Translations under genes and position numbers: made by a program
Assembly (NCBI GenBank): GCA_028724905.1
Contig: JAQYTG010000018.1
Coordinates: forward strand, 248,001-312,000
DNA length: 64,000 nucleotides
Origin: Actinomycetaceae bacterium
GTDB lineage: Bacteria; Actinomycetota; Actinomycetes; Actinomycetales; Actinomycetaceae
Reading direction: 5' to 3'
Notes under the pieces: model-generated
The model's database searches: none
What the model was told of the DNA's origin: nothing
Seen by the model: the letters and a program-made list of their open reading frames with translations, nothing else
Shown: piece after piece, positions 1 through 8,500 of the stretch
Position numbering within the stretch: the stretch's first letter is position 1
How the letters are laid out: each line of letters opens with the position of its first letter

Positions 1-200
1 GTAGTGCACTCACGAGGGACGATTCACAGGCGCGGGCACACCTGCTCAATGTGCCATGCATGCCTGTAACGCCGAAGCCAAAGCCGAGTATTTCTAGGGA
101 AAACTCGCAAAAGCATCGAAAGAGAGCCCACCCGTGAAAAGACATTGACCACGCAGGCACCCCGCCGGCGCGCAGGGAGTCAGATGTGCAGATAATCAGC
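1..200. other. Window edge, no gene recognised
   Basis: I see no convincing coding frame, RNA gene or terminator between the window edge and the 3' end of the tRNA-Leu(CAA) gene. Confidence 0.5.
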
Positions 201-286
201 TGGTGCTCCGAGAGGGACTCGAACCCTCACGCTTTGTGGGCGCAGCATTTTGAGTGCTGTGTGTCTACCAATTCCACCATCGGAGC
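201..286 (-). tRNA. tRNA-Leu (anticodon CAA)
   Basis: Read on the minus strand, the gene starts GCTCCGA and ends TCGGAGC-A-CCA, so the acceptor stem pairs perfectly and the CCA end is encoded. The anticodon stem is CAGCA/TGCTG with loop CTCAAAA, giving anticodon CAA, which reads UUG. The T-arm contains GGTTCGAGTCC. A long variable arm is present, as in class II leucine tRNAs. Confidence 0.97.
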
Positions 287-300
287 GAACACTGGTTAAG

Positions 301-327
301 TGTATAAGGTTGAGCGACGAGCTACAA
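301..327 (-). promoter_or_regulatory. Possible promoter of tRNA-Leu(CAA)
   Basis: On the minus strand a -10-like TATACA (plus 301-306) lies 14 bases before the tRNA 5' end. A -35-like TTGTAG (322-327) lies 15 bases further up. The spacer is short, so the assignment is tentative. Confidence 0.35.
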
Positions 328-442
328 ATTCACACTCTCTGTAGAAGACGCCGCGCGCTATGTGAGATAACATCTCTAGCTCCTGGAACGCATAATGGCC
401 ACTTAGCCGAATACACAGGAGTTAGCTGGATACACACGGCAG

Positions 443-1894
443 CTACCCCATGAAAGCGTGCTCGATCAGCTGCGAGCGAGTGAACGTCTCCCCCATCTTA
501 TGCACACGGATAGTGTTCGTTGAACCGACTTTACCTGCTGGCATCCCGCAGATAATCACAACCCGATCGCCGTCAAGTGCCAGATCGTGATCGCGCAAGA
601 GTACATCTACCTGGTTCACCATATCGTCGGTGTGCTCCACTTTGTCTGAGAGCATCGTCCGCACACCCCACACCAGCGCCAGCTGCTGGCGTACATCCTC
701 ACTAGGAGTAAATACAACTAGCGGAATGCGCGGACGCAGCCGCGCCATACGCCGAGCGGTCGTGCCGGATTGGGTAAAGACCGCAATATATTTCACACCG
801 AGCTGATCGCCAATCTCCATAGCCGCCCGCGTAATCACACCATTGCGGGTACGATGCAAGTTGCTGATCTTCGGAATCGCAGCCAGATCGTGCTCTTCCG
901 TGTACTCGATGATAGAGGCCATCGTCTCGACGCACCTCACTGGATACTTCCCCACCGACGTCTCTCCAGAGAGCATCACGGCATCCGCGCCATCGAGAAT
1001 GGCATTTGCGCAGTCGCTCGTCTCAGCTCTGGTAGGTGTGGGGGCATTAATCATCGAATCAAGTACCTGGGTGGCCACAATCACTGGCTTCGAGTGACGG
1101 CGAGCAATGTTGATCGCGTTCTTCTGCACAATCGGCACCTGCTGTAGTGGCAGCTCCACGCCCAGATCCCCACGCGCCACCATGATGCCGTCAAAGACGT
1201 CCACAATCTCTTCTAGTACCGTCACCGCCTGTGGCTTTTCAATTTTCGCAATCACGGGCACAGTGCGCCCCACCGAGTCCATGACGGTGTGCACATCGCG
1301 GACGTCCTCAGGGGAACGCACAAAAGAAAGTGCCACCAGATCGCAGCCGTATTGCAAACCCCATTCAAGATCAACGCGATCTTTTTCAGAAAGAGCTGGC
1401 ACGCTCACTGCCACGCCAGGCAGATTCACACCTTTGTGATCGCTCACCTGCCCACCGATCACCACTTCGGTCGTCACTCGAGGGCCATCCACAGAAAGCA
1501 CTCGCACCTGCACTTTACCGTCGTCAATCAGGATAATGTCGCCAGGGCGCGCATCATGTGGCAACCCTTTGTGGGTGGTAGATACGAGTTCTTTGGTGCC
1601 AGGTACATCTTCGGTCGTAATAGTGAAAACGTCCCCAGGGCTGAGCAACACCGGCCCCTCGGCGAATGTACCGAGACGGATTTTAGGCCCCTGTAGATCT
1701 ATGAGCACCGCCACTGGTTCATTGAGTTCTGCGGAGGCTTCCCGCACCCAGTCAATGCGCTGCTCATGCTCTTCATGCGTGCCGTGTGAGGCGTTAATAC
1801 GCGCCACGTTCATGCCGGCTTTCACCAAGTCTACAATTTTCTCTTTGGTACCGACGGCCGGCCCCAGGGTACATACGATTTTCGCTCTACGCAT
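443..1894 (-). CDS. pyk: Pyruvate kinase
   Basis: Converts phosphoenolpyruvate and ADP to pyruvate and ATP, the last step of glycolysis, in the cytoplasm. The 483-residue protein has the normal family length. Visible family motifs are RINASHGTHEEH near the N-terminus, DLQGPKIRLG, the catalytic-lysine segment IAKIEKPQAV, the metal and substrate segment MVARGDLGVELP, and GADAVMLSGETSVGKYP. The C-terminal allosteric domain is present. The ATG at 1894 is followed at once by the family start RRAKIVCTLGP. It lies 92 bases downstream of lgt and probably shares the his-lgt transcript, though no terminator was seen either way. Confidence 0.97.
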   Translation of the reverse strand: MRRAKIVCTLGPAVGTKEKIVDLVKAGMNVARINASHGTHEEHEQRIDWVREASAELNEPVAVLIDLQGPKIRLGTFAEGPVLLSPGDVFTITTEDVPGTKELVSTTHKGLPHDARPGDIILIDDGKVQVRVLSVDGPRVTTEVVIGGQVSDHKGVNLPGVAVSVPALSEKDRVDLEWGLQYGCDLVALSFVRSPEDVRDVHTVMDSVGRTVPVIAKIEKPQAVTVLEEIVDVFDGIMVARGDLGVELPLQQVPIVQKNAINIARRHSKPVIVATQVLDSMINAPTPTRAETSDCANAILDGADAVMLSGETSVGKYPVRCVETMASIIEYTEEHDLAAIPKISNLHRTRNGVITRAAMEIGDQLGVKYIAVFTQSGTTARRMARLRPRIPLVVFTPSEDVRQQLALVWGVRTMLSDKVEHTDDMVNQVDVLLRDHDLALDGDRVVIICGMPAGKVGSTNTIRVHKMGETFTRSQLIEHAFMG

Positions 1895-1986
1895 AGTGCC
1901 ATTCTAGCCTAGAACGCCCCGCACGTGCGCTGCTCAAAAGTCGGGGTCGGTCATTTCACACACTTTCCATATCATGCATTTTCGCT

Positions 1987-2976
1987 TCAAAATTTTTCTT
2001 TTCGGGCGTTGCCCTTTTGGGCATTGTCGGGCGTTGTCCCTTTGGGCGTTGTCGTTTCAAACGCAGTGCGCTTTGCATCTGACAAGAAGATGTCGGCGAT
2101 CTGCGGCTGAGCTTTCACCGCATTGGTGAGCGCCAGCATGGCTATCACACCCACGATAAAAACGCATAGCGCTGCCCATGAATTAAACCGCAATCCCCCG
2201 AAAGAATGGGCGTAGTCGGTGCGAATGATCTCGATCCAGAAACGCCCAAAGCCGTAGGCGATGAAGTATCCGGCCATCACTTGCCCGCCGCGCAGTTTCA
2301 GTTTCCGCTCTAGCCATACAAGCGTGAGCGCTGCGCACACATTCCAGATTTGTTCATAGAGAAACGTGGGATGGAAAAGTGTGTCCGGCGGATATCCTGG
2401 CGGCATATGTGCGGCGTCGATAGCTAGCCCCCACGGCAGATCTGTGGGGGTGCCAAAGAGCTCTTGGTTGAAATAGTTGCCGAATCTGCCAATCGCCTGA
2501 GCTACGAGCAGCGCCGGTGCCAGCGCATCTACGAACGGGCCAAAGCGCAGGCCGCGCCGGTGCAAGCCAATATAGATGCCGATAGCTCCCCCTATGAGCC
2601 CCCCAATAATAGCCAGCCCACCTTCCCAGATGCGCAAAATTCCAAGCAGATCTCCCTCAGGGCCGAAATACGCGTCGGGGGTGGAGAGCACAAAATAGAT
2701 ACGCGCTCCGATAATTCCACATACGACGGCTAAAATCCCCACGTCCAGTGTGGTCTCTTCAGGGCCGCCTTTAGCTGTGTACCGCTTGTGGAGCATGAGC
2801 ATTGCCACGACGATCCCCAGCAAAATCGCCACCGCATAGTACCGCACAGCGAAAGGCCCAAAACTGATCAGCACACCATCGGTATCTGGCGGCACTGGAA
2901 TCGCCTGTTGGGCGTGACGCAGAGCAAGAGCGACATCTGCCCCTGCCGGTATGATCTGATCCAGTATCCCCATCAA
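1987..2976 (-). CDS. lgt: Phosphatidylglycerol--prolipoprotein diacylglyceryl transferase
   Basis: Transfers a diacylglyceryl group from phosphatidylglycerol to the lipobox cysteine of prolipoproteins, in the plasma membrane. Several hydrophobic segments and the family signature [13 protein letters not shown] are visible. The position that is histidine in the E. coli HGG motif reads IGG here. The window encodes lipoproteins it would act on, such as the FKBP and the amino-acid binding protein. The start overlaps the hisI stop by four bases (ATGA), suggesting translational coupling. The last ~20 residues are a Thr/Pro/Lys/Gly/Asn tail built on a 25-bp tandem duplication (2004-2053) and are probably not functional. 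Confidence 0.95.
   Translation of the reverse strand: MMGILDQIIPAGADVALALRHAQQAIPVPPDTDGVLISFGPFAVRYYAVAILLGIVVAMLMLHKRYTAKGGPEETTLDVGILAVVCGIIGARIYFVLSTPDAYFGPEGDLLGILRIWEGGLAIIGGLIGGAIGIYIGLHRRGLRFGPFVDALAPALLVAQAIGRFGNYFNQELFGTPTDLPWGLAIDAAHMPPGYPPDTLFHPTFLYEQIWNVCAALTLVWLERKLKLRGGQVMAGYFIAYGFGRFWIEIIRTDYAHSFGGLRFNSWAALCVFIVGVIAMLALTNAVKAQPQIADIFLSDAKRTAFETTTPKGTTPDNAQKGNARKEKF
2004..2053 (-). repeat. 25-bp tandem duplication in the lgt tail
   Basis: Two adjacent 25-base units (2004-2028 and 2029-2053), built from GGGCGTTG and GGGC[AG]TTGTC, differ at a few positions. The unit is not a multiple of three, so gaining or losing a copy would change the frame of the lgt C-terminus. Confidence 0.75.
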
Positions 2977-3347
2977 CGCCCCTCCACAACTTCTGGAATC
3001 TGCACCGGCAGCGCGCCTCCAGCTTCAAAACAGCTCCGTGTGCCGGTATGGCACGCGGCTCCTCGCTGTTCTACTCGCACCAGCAGAGCGTCGCCATCAC
3101 AGTCAATATCGACGCTGCGCACAAGTTGAATGTGCCCAGAGGTGTCGCCTTTGCGCCAGTATTCTTGACGCGAACGACTCCACATCCATACCCGCCCGGT
3201 GCTGAGCGTGCGCGCTAACGCCACGTCGTCCATCCACCCCACCATCAGCACTTGATCATTGTCGGCATCTTGAATGACGGCGCAGACCAGACCAGCCTGA
3301 TCGCGTTTGAGCCGAGCTGCCACATCTTTCGCTAGAATATCCACCAT
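2973..3347 (-). CDS. hisI: Phosphoribosyl-AMP cyclohydrolase
   Basis: Opens the adenine ring of phosphoribosyl-AMP in the third step of histidine synthesis; a cytoplasmic zinc enzyme. At 124 residues it is the stand-alone HisI form, with no fused HisE domain. Family features seen are [14 protein letters not shown], the metal-binding segment around [12 protein letters not shown], and the cysteine-containing [13 protein letters not shown]. Its ATG overlaps the hisF stop by one base (TAATG), and its stop overlaps the lgt start, so hisF-hisI-lgt form a tightly coupled operon. Confidence 0.96.
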   Translation of the reverse strand: MVDILAKDVAARLKRDQAGLVCAVIQDADNDQVLMVGWMDDVALARTLSTGRVWMWSRSRQEYWRKGDTSGHIQLVRSVDIDCDGDALLVRVEQRGAACHTGTRSCFEAGGALPVQIPEVVEGR

Positions 3348-4120
3348 TACCGCACCTCAATTCCCGCTGCACACATGGCATCTTTCACCTGAGCAATGGT
3401 GAGCTGCCCAAAATGAAACACTGACGCGGCCAAGACAGCATCGGCACCAGCGAGAGCTGCTTGCACGAAGTCCTCAGCTCGTCCCGCTCCACCAGAGGCG
3501 ATGAGCGGCACATCCACCACCTCTCGCACAGCGGTGAGCATCTCCAGATCAAATCCGTCTTTGGTGCCGTCAGCGTCCATCGAGTTCAGCAAAATCTCTC
3601 CGGCACCCAGTTCCACGGCGCGCTGCGCCCACTCCAGCGCATCAATTCCGGTGCCGCGTTTCCCACCGTGAGTCGTGACTTCAAAGCCCGAGGGAGTGCT
3701 CACATCCGACGTTTTTACCCTGCGGGCATCGACGGAAAGTGTTATGACCTGGTTTCCGAATGCATCGGCTACCTCTGCGAGTAGCTCAGGGCGCGCGATG
3801 GCTGCTGTGTTGATTCCCACCTTGTCGGCGCCAGCCTCCAGCAAAGCCTGCACATCACCCACACTGCGCACACCTCCACCCACAGTGAGCGGAATAAAAA
3901 CCTGCTCAGCTGTGCGCGTCACCACAGAGAGCAGCGTACCTCTCCCCTGCACCGAAGCTGAGACGTCAAGAAACGTGAGCTCATCAGCCCCCATAGCATC
4001 ATAGCGAGCGGCGAGCTCCACTGGATCTCCGGCGTCACGCAAATTTTCAAAATTGACGCCCTTCACGACGCGCCCATCAGCTACGTCTAGGCACGGTATC
4101 ACACGAATTGCAACGGCCAT
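3347..4120 (-). CDS. hisF: Imidazole glycerol phosphate synthase cyclase subunit
   Basis: Uses ammonia from HisH to convert PRFAR into imidazole glycerol phosphate and AICAR. This is the branch point of histidine and purine synthesis. The TIM-barrel protein begins [21 protein letters not shown], carrying the first catalytic aspartate. The second lies in ITLSVDARR, and the phosphate loop includes LIASGGAG. I chose the ATG at 4120, not the in-frame ATG at 4156, because GGAAAGG sits six bases before it and the family start follows. HisH and HisA are not in the window. Confidence 0.96.
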   Translation of the reverse strand: MAVAIRVIPCLDVADGRVVKGVNFENLRDAGDPVELAARYDAMGADELTFLDVSASVQGRGTLLSVVTRTAEQVFIPLTVGGGVRSVGDVQALLEAGADKVGINTAAIARPELLAEVADAFGNQVITLSVDARRVKTSDVSTPSGFEVTTHGGKRGTGIDALEWAQRAVELGAGEILLNSMDADGTKDGFDLEMLTAVREVVDVPLIASGGAGRAEDFVQAALAGADAVLAASVFHFGQLTIAQVKDAMCAAGIEVR

Positions 4121-4279
4121 TCTCACCTTTCCGTCATGCTTTATCGGGGCCAACACACATCAGTGCACGAGAGATCTCAGTCTCCAGCGTCAGACTTTTT
4201 CGTTTCAAAATTTTTAGCTTCCGAATCTACGGCTGTAGGCTTCTCAGCCTTAGCATCCTCTGCTTCGGATTTTTTATCC

Positions 4280-5137
4280 TCAGACGTGGGGGGGTGCCTT
4301 GTCGGCACGAGCCAATATATCCATCACGACGAAGATATCGCCGTCACCGCGGCCTTGCGCTGAAGGCACAGCCGCCACAATACGTGAGCCTACCCGCTGA
4401 TCGACAATCGCCACCTGCAGCCCTGAAAATACCTGATTGGAGTCGATATAAGCCACTGACGGCTGCCCAAACGTGGATTCTTTCACCTGGCCATTTGCAT
4501 CAGTGATGAGATAATTCGCATAGATTGCCTCATTGGGCTTCACCTGCTCGCCACGCCCTGCCACCAGCACTGCCACCTGCGAATCGGTCATCTGGCTACC
4601 TGTAGCCTGCACTCGCGGCACGCCGCGTGAATCTTCCTGCACGCTCATGCCGTCAGGGAAATTTTGCGGTTGTTTCATCTTGCCGCGCACTGCCGTGGGG
4701 AGCAAATCTAGCACCACGATCTCCGCACTCACCTCGCTTTTATCGGGGTAGATGGCCACTATCCGCGAACCCTCTTTCATGCCCTTCACCAGCGAAAACA
4801 GATCTCCCAGTTCCTCGTCGGAAGCCGTCGCGGCTTTCACCGTTCCCGAGTTGATCGTGCTCACAAAACCGCCAGAGGTATAGGCAAAGTTTGATACTCG
4901 AAGCAGCACTTGAGCATTTGGGGCAATAGCAGGGCCTGTGCCGGCGATCAACGTCGTGCGCTGATGTCCCTCGGAGATTGAGCCGGTGACGGCAATCGTC
5001 ACTGGCCCTCCAAAGTTTCCGTTCACGGCCACGGCAAGCCCATCGCCAGGTTTATGAGCATTGACGATACCCAGCGATAATCCCACGACGAAGCTGATGA
5101 AAACGGCCAGGATACTGGGCAAGAGGTGAAATTTCAT
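4280..5137 (-). CDS. FKBP-like membrane-anchored protein, probable frameshift at its end
   Basis: This 285-residue protein has one N-terminal hydrophobic segment (about residues 5-27) and no lipobox, so it is probably exported and anchored. The rest resembles the degenerate second domain of FKBP-type prolyl isomerases: its end VGSRIVAAVPSAQGRGDGD is close to the second FKBP-like domain encoded at 24657-25625. I see no clear isomerase active-site pattern and do not claim activity. The reading frame stops just after a run of seven C. Removing one C extends it by a hydrophilic Lys/Glu/Ala-rich tail to a stop at 4177-4179. The start overlaps the pafA stop by four bases. Confidence 0.65.
   Translation of the reverse strand: MKFHLLPSILAVFISFVVGLSLGIVNAHKPGDGLAVAVNGNFGGPVTIAVTGSISEGHQRTTLIAGTGPAIAPNAQVLLRVSNFAYTSGGFVSTINSGTVKAATASDEELGDLFSLVKGMKEGSRIVAIYPDKSEVSAEIVVLDLLPTAVRGKMKQPQNFPDGMSVQEDSRGVPRVQATGSQMTDSQVAVLVAGRGEQVKPNEAIYANYLITDANGQVKESTFGQPSVAYIDSNQVFSGLQVAIVDQRVGSRIVAAVPSAQGRGDGDIFVVMDILARADKAPPHV
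4287..4293 (-). repeat. Run of seven C on the coding strand
   Basis: The coding strand reads GCA followed by C7 and ACGTC. In the given sequence translation ends two codons later. With six C the frame runs on as PPTSEDKKSEAEDAK and further, to a stop at 4177-4179. This is either a sequencing or assembly slip or a real contingency tract. Confidence 0.7.
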
Positions 5138-6519
5138 GCGTGAGCCACCGCCTCCATGAGCTCGTCTACGCGAGTATCGACGGCGGAGAAAGGATCGCTC
5201 AGCAATACGTTTTTCGAGCTGTCAGCCAGAAGCAGCCGAAGATTCATCCAATCTGCCATAAAATCCCGATGGGCGCCTTGAGCCGCCGCAATAAATTCAC
5301 CGCGGAGCTTGGCTCTGGTCGTTTGCGGCGCCGTGGTGAGCGCTCGTTCTATGTGAGCGTGATCGACGAGGAGGTGCAAGCCTCCGCTCGCTTCTAATGC
5401 TGGCCGCAGTCCGCCCGCCGTGATGTCGTGCCAAGCCAACTCCAGCCTGGCAATTCTCGGATCGTGAAGCTCCATCCCCGCACGCTCCTGATAGGCACGC
5501 AAGAGGCGTTCTTTGGCCACCCAATCAATCTCAGCGGCGAGCTCTTCTCGGCATCCGTGATCGAGAGCTGCAAGGGCGCGTTCCCACAGGTCAAACACAT
5601 AGCGTCTGAGCGGATCGAGTTCACCCATCCACCCGTTTTCTTCATAGACCGTGACGACGACGCCGTGGATGAGTTGCTGCAGTTCCAGTGCGGTGATCGT
5701 GCGTCCATCTACGCACTCCAGCAGTGCTTTCCCGCTCAGATCAGCGCTCACATCGCGAATCGCCAAAGGCGGATCAGCTAGCTCAATCTCAGGAAGTGGC
5801 TCGCCTGCTTCTAGCACGTTCAACAGTGCATCAGTCATACCGATTTTCAACGCCAATGTGCTCTGGCTCACGTTGGTATCCCCCACGATGACGTGCATCC
5901 GCCGGTAGCGATCAGGATCTCCGTGTGGTTCATCGCGGGTGTTGATCATTGGGCGAGAGCGCGTCGAAGCAGACGATACCGCATCCCACATTTGGCCGGC
6001 GCGCGGAGATATCTCATAGCGAGCCGTATCGGCGTTGCGATTGACGAATCCGCTCCCCACGAGAATCTGGCGAGTGACGAAAAACGGTATCAGAGCGTTG
6101 ATACTGTGGCGAAAATTGCTTGTGCGCCGAATCAGATAGTTTTCGTGACAGCCAAAAGAGTTGCCGGCAGAGTCGAGATTATTGTTGAAAAGATGAATTG
6201 TGCCAGCGATACCGTCTTGCTCTAGCTGCTCATTTGCCTGGGCGGCCATGTCTGCAAACATGGCGTCGCCAGCGCGTGCATTGGCAATGAGGTCTGCAAG
6301 GCTATCGCATTCGGCGGTGGCGTATTCGGGGTGCGCTCCCACGTCGAGGTAGAGGCGGGCACCATTAGGCAAGAATGTATTGGTTGATCGGGCTGTGGCC
6401 AGCACCGGCGCAAAAAGCCGCTGAGCGGCCGCTTCGGCGTCGAGCGGCGGCTCAGCGCCCGACGTGGGAGCGCAGGTGATGCCGTATTCAGTCTCTATCC
6501 CGATAATTCTGCGTTTCAC
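5134..6519 (-). CDS. pafA: Pup--protein ligase
   Basis: Joins the C-terminal glutamate of Pup to lysines of target proteins using ATP; cytoplasmic. The 461-residue protein starts MKRRIIGIETEYGIT, with the metal-binding glutamate of the glutamine-synthetase-like fold. It also has LYLDVGAHPEYATAE with the catalytic aspartate, NNLDSAGNSFGCHENYL, and RDEPHGDPDRYRRMHV. It directly follows pup with a four-base overlap and itself overlaps the FKBP-like gene. In mycobacteria the prcBA proteasome genes lie near pup, but here nothing separates pup and pafA. Confidence 0.97.
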   Translation of the reverse strand: MKRRIIGIETEYGITCAPTSGAEPPLDAEAAAQRLFAPVLATARSTNTFLPNGARLYLDVGAHPEYATAECDSLADLIANARAGDAMFADMAAQANEQLEQDGIAGTIHLFNNNLDSAGNSFGCHENYLIRRTSNFRHSINALIPFFVTRQILVGSGFVNRNADTARYEISPRAGQMWDAVSSASTRSRPMINTRDEPHGDPDRYRRMHVIVGDTNVSQSTLALKIGMTDALLNVLEAGEPLPEIELADPPLAIRDVSADLSGKALLECVDGRTITALELQQLIHGVVVTVYEENGWMGELDPLRRYVFDLWERALAALDHGCREELAAEIDWVAKERLLRAYQERAGMELHDPRIARLELAWHDITAGGLRPALEASGGLHLLVDHAHIERALTTAPQTTRAKLRGEFIAAAQGAHRDFMADWMNLRLLLADSSKNVLLSDPFSAVDTRVDELMEAVAHA

Positions 6520-6698
6520 TGGCCACCCTTTTGCACGAATCCTTGCACAAATGCGCTGGCATTGGATTCCAAGATGGTGTCAATGTCGTCAAGGAGCTCG
6601 TCCACATTGAAATTTTCCGCAGCCTGCTGCGGCTGAGGCAGCTCCTCAAGTAGTTCTTCTTCATGGCGTTGAGGCTGAATCTGTTCACGTTCTGCCAT
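6516..6698 (-). CDS. pup: Prokaryotic ubiquitin-like protein Pup
   Basis: A small, disordered, acidic modifier of 60 residues. Its C-terminus ends VQGFVQKGGQ, so the last residue is glutamine and must be deamidated by Dop before PafA can conjugate it. The central NVDELLDDIDTILE segment is the part that forms a coiled coil with Mpa in studied species. A GAAAGGA lies before the ATG. The stop overlaps the pafA start. Confidence 0.97.
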   Translation of the reverse strand: MAEREQIQPQRHEEELLEELPQPQQAAENFNVDELLDDIDTILESNASAFVQGFVQKGGQ

Positions 6699-6880
6699 CG
6701 TTATCCTTTCAGCAATTATCTACTTATCGTCTTCTCTACTGCGCTCATACCGTCACACGGCAGATCAGCTCGCTTGGAAACGTCTTACTTCAGTGTACTC
6801 GTATGCTAGCTACACTCACACGCCCGATCTATCATCCTCCTAGATGCCCAATCGTTTATCTTTCACTTTCACGTTCACTT
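6699..6880 (-). other. dop-pup spacer
   Basis: This 182-base gap separates dop from pup, whereas the other genes of the cluster overlap. It may hold a separate pup-pafA promoter, but I could not settle on -35/-10 elements. Near the dop end the plus strand repeats TTCACTTTCACG. Confidence 0.3.
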
Positions 6881-8500
6881 TCACGCCCGCGCCAATTTAT
6901 CCAAGAAATCTGCAATAGACGTAGCGTCCTCCAGAATATCCCCCACTAGTGTCCGCGTGCCGCGCTCAGGGTACATCAACGGTATGCGCACCAGCTCTTC
7001 TTCACCAGGTACATCTACCGTCACTGCCTCCCAGGTGGCTGACGTCACTGCCTGCGGGAAACGCCTCACCAATCCTCCACGCAGATAGGCGCGGGTACTC
7101 TCGGGGGCATGGGTGCTGGCACGCAGCGCCTGCGCCGGCTGTACCAGCCTCTCCACTCGCCCTGCTTGATCGAGACGATTCACGATAGAGCGCTCAGGGC
7201 GCAGATCGTGCCACTGCACATCGAATGCACGCAGTTTATCGTTGTTCCAGCTCAGCGCATGACGGGTGCGCAGCGATTCCAGCATTTGCCACTTAGCCAC
7301 CCACTCCACGCGCGTTGCCATACTCCACACATCCCGACGTAACCCATCGAGCACCTCTTGCCACACAGTGAGTATCTGTGCGGTATCGGTGTCTACCTCT
7401 CCACGCTGCTCAAACGCGCTGCGCACCACATCGAGGTAGATGCTTTGAATATCGAGCGCCGTCAGCCGCTCCCCTTGAGCCGTCTCCAGTGCCGTGCGCA
7501 ACTGCGGATCGTGGCTCACTGCCCAGGTACTGGATACCGGATCAACGAGGCGTGTGCGCTCCAGCATCTGCTCAGCCTCCACACTGAGTCCTTGTTCCAG
7601 GGCTGCAAGCAGCACAGACGTAGTTCCCACTTTCAAGAAGTTGGAAATATCGAACTGATTAGCGTCTCCTCCGATCACGTGCAACCGCCGGTAACACCGA
7701 TCATCAGTATGGGATTCGTCGCGAGTATTGATAATCGGACGGTCAAATGTGGTTTCAATACCAACATCGTTTTCTACATAGTCGGCACGCTGTGAAATCT
7801 GGAAACCTGCTTGCTCAGATTTTTTCCCTATTCCGACGCGCCCTGCCCCACACAAAATCGGGCGAGTGACGAAAAACGGCGTGAGCACCTTGATAATCTG
7901 CTTAAAATCTACTGCCCGATCTACGAGATAATTCTCGTGTGTCCCATAGGCTGAGCCCTTGCCGTCCACATTGTTTTTGTACAGCACGATGGCGAGCCCT
8001 TGCTGACGGGCAAGGTCCATCGCTTCTTGCGCGATCAGCTCACCCGCACGATCCCAGAGTACAGCCTCCCACGCTGAGGCCACCTCAGGAGCAGAGTATT
8101 CAGGGTGAGCGTGATCCACGTACAAACGTGCCCCGTTTGTGAGCACTGCGTTCGGAGATTTCGGGAGGGCTAACTCCGCAGCGCTAGGGCGAGGTAGGTG
8201 GGTGACGTCGAAACCACCGGCAGCAGCTGAGCTCTCTCCGCTGGGTGCGGGATGGTTTGGATCATCAGTGAGTAGCGACGGATGGACGCTATCGCGGTCG
8301 AGGCGAAATCCGCGGGCGTCATTGAGCGGGCTTTCTCCCTTGTAATCCCAGGGAATTGCTCTGCCTGCAGCACTCGCCGATCCAGCTGCACCATAGATGC
8401 CCACGATCTGTGCACACAGCGCCAATACATTGGCTTGAGGATTGGTTTCGTCCGTGATACCGAATTCGGTTTCCATTCCGATCACGCGGTGTACACCCAT
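6881..8500 (-). CDS. dop: Pup deamidase/depupylase
   Basis: Deamidates the C-terminal glutamine of Pup and also removes Pup from substrates. It is a PafA paralogue of 539 residues with this start. It shows MGVHRVIGMETEFGITDE, LYVDHAHPEYSAPE with the catalytic aspartate, NNVDGKGSAYGTHENYL, and RDESHTDDRCYRRLHV. It carries the extra N-terminal-half loop that separates Dop from PafA. The ATG at 8500 is chosen over the one at 8533: GAAAGGAC lies eight bases before it, the family start follows, and it overlaps the mpa stop as TGATG. Confidence 0.96.
   Translation of the reverse strand: MGVHRVIGMETEFGITDETNPQANVLALCAQIVGIYGAAGSASAAGRAIPWDYKGESPLNDARGFRLDRDSVHPSLLTDDPNHPAPSGESSAAAGGFDVTHLPRPSAAELALPKSPNAVLTNGARLYVDHAHPEYSAPEVASAWEAVLWDRAGELIAQEAMDLARQQGLAIVLYKNNVDGKGSAYGTHENYLVDRAVDFKQIIKVLTPFFVTRPILCGAGRVGIGKKSEQAGFQISQRADYVENDVGIETTFDRPIINTRDESHTDDRCYRRLHVIGGDANQFDISNFLKVGTTSVLLAALEQGLSVEAEQMLERTRLVDPVSSTWAVSHDPQLRTALETAQGERLTALDIQSIYLDVVRSAFEQRGEVDTDTAQILTVWQEVLDGLRRDVWSMATRVEWVAKWQMLESLRTRHALSWNNDKLRAFDVQWHDLRPERSIVNRLDQAGRVERLVQPAQALRASTHAPESTRAYLRGGLVRRFPQAVTSATWEAVTVDVPGEEELVRIPLMYPERGTRTLVGDILEDATSIADFLDKLARA

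Noticed and set aside
250..453. Small open frame across tRNA-Leu(CAA) and the pyk end
   Set aside because: It covers the tRNA gene, has no ribosome site and no protein-like pattern.
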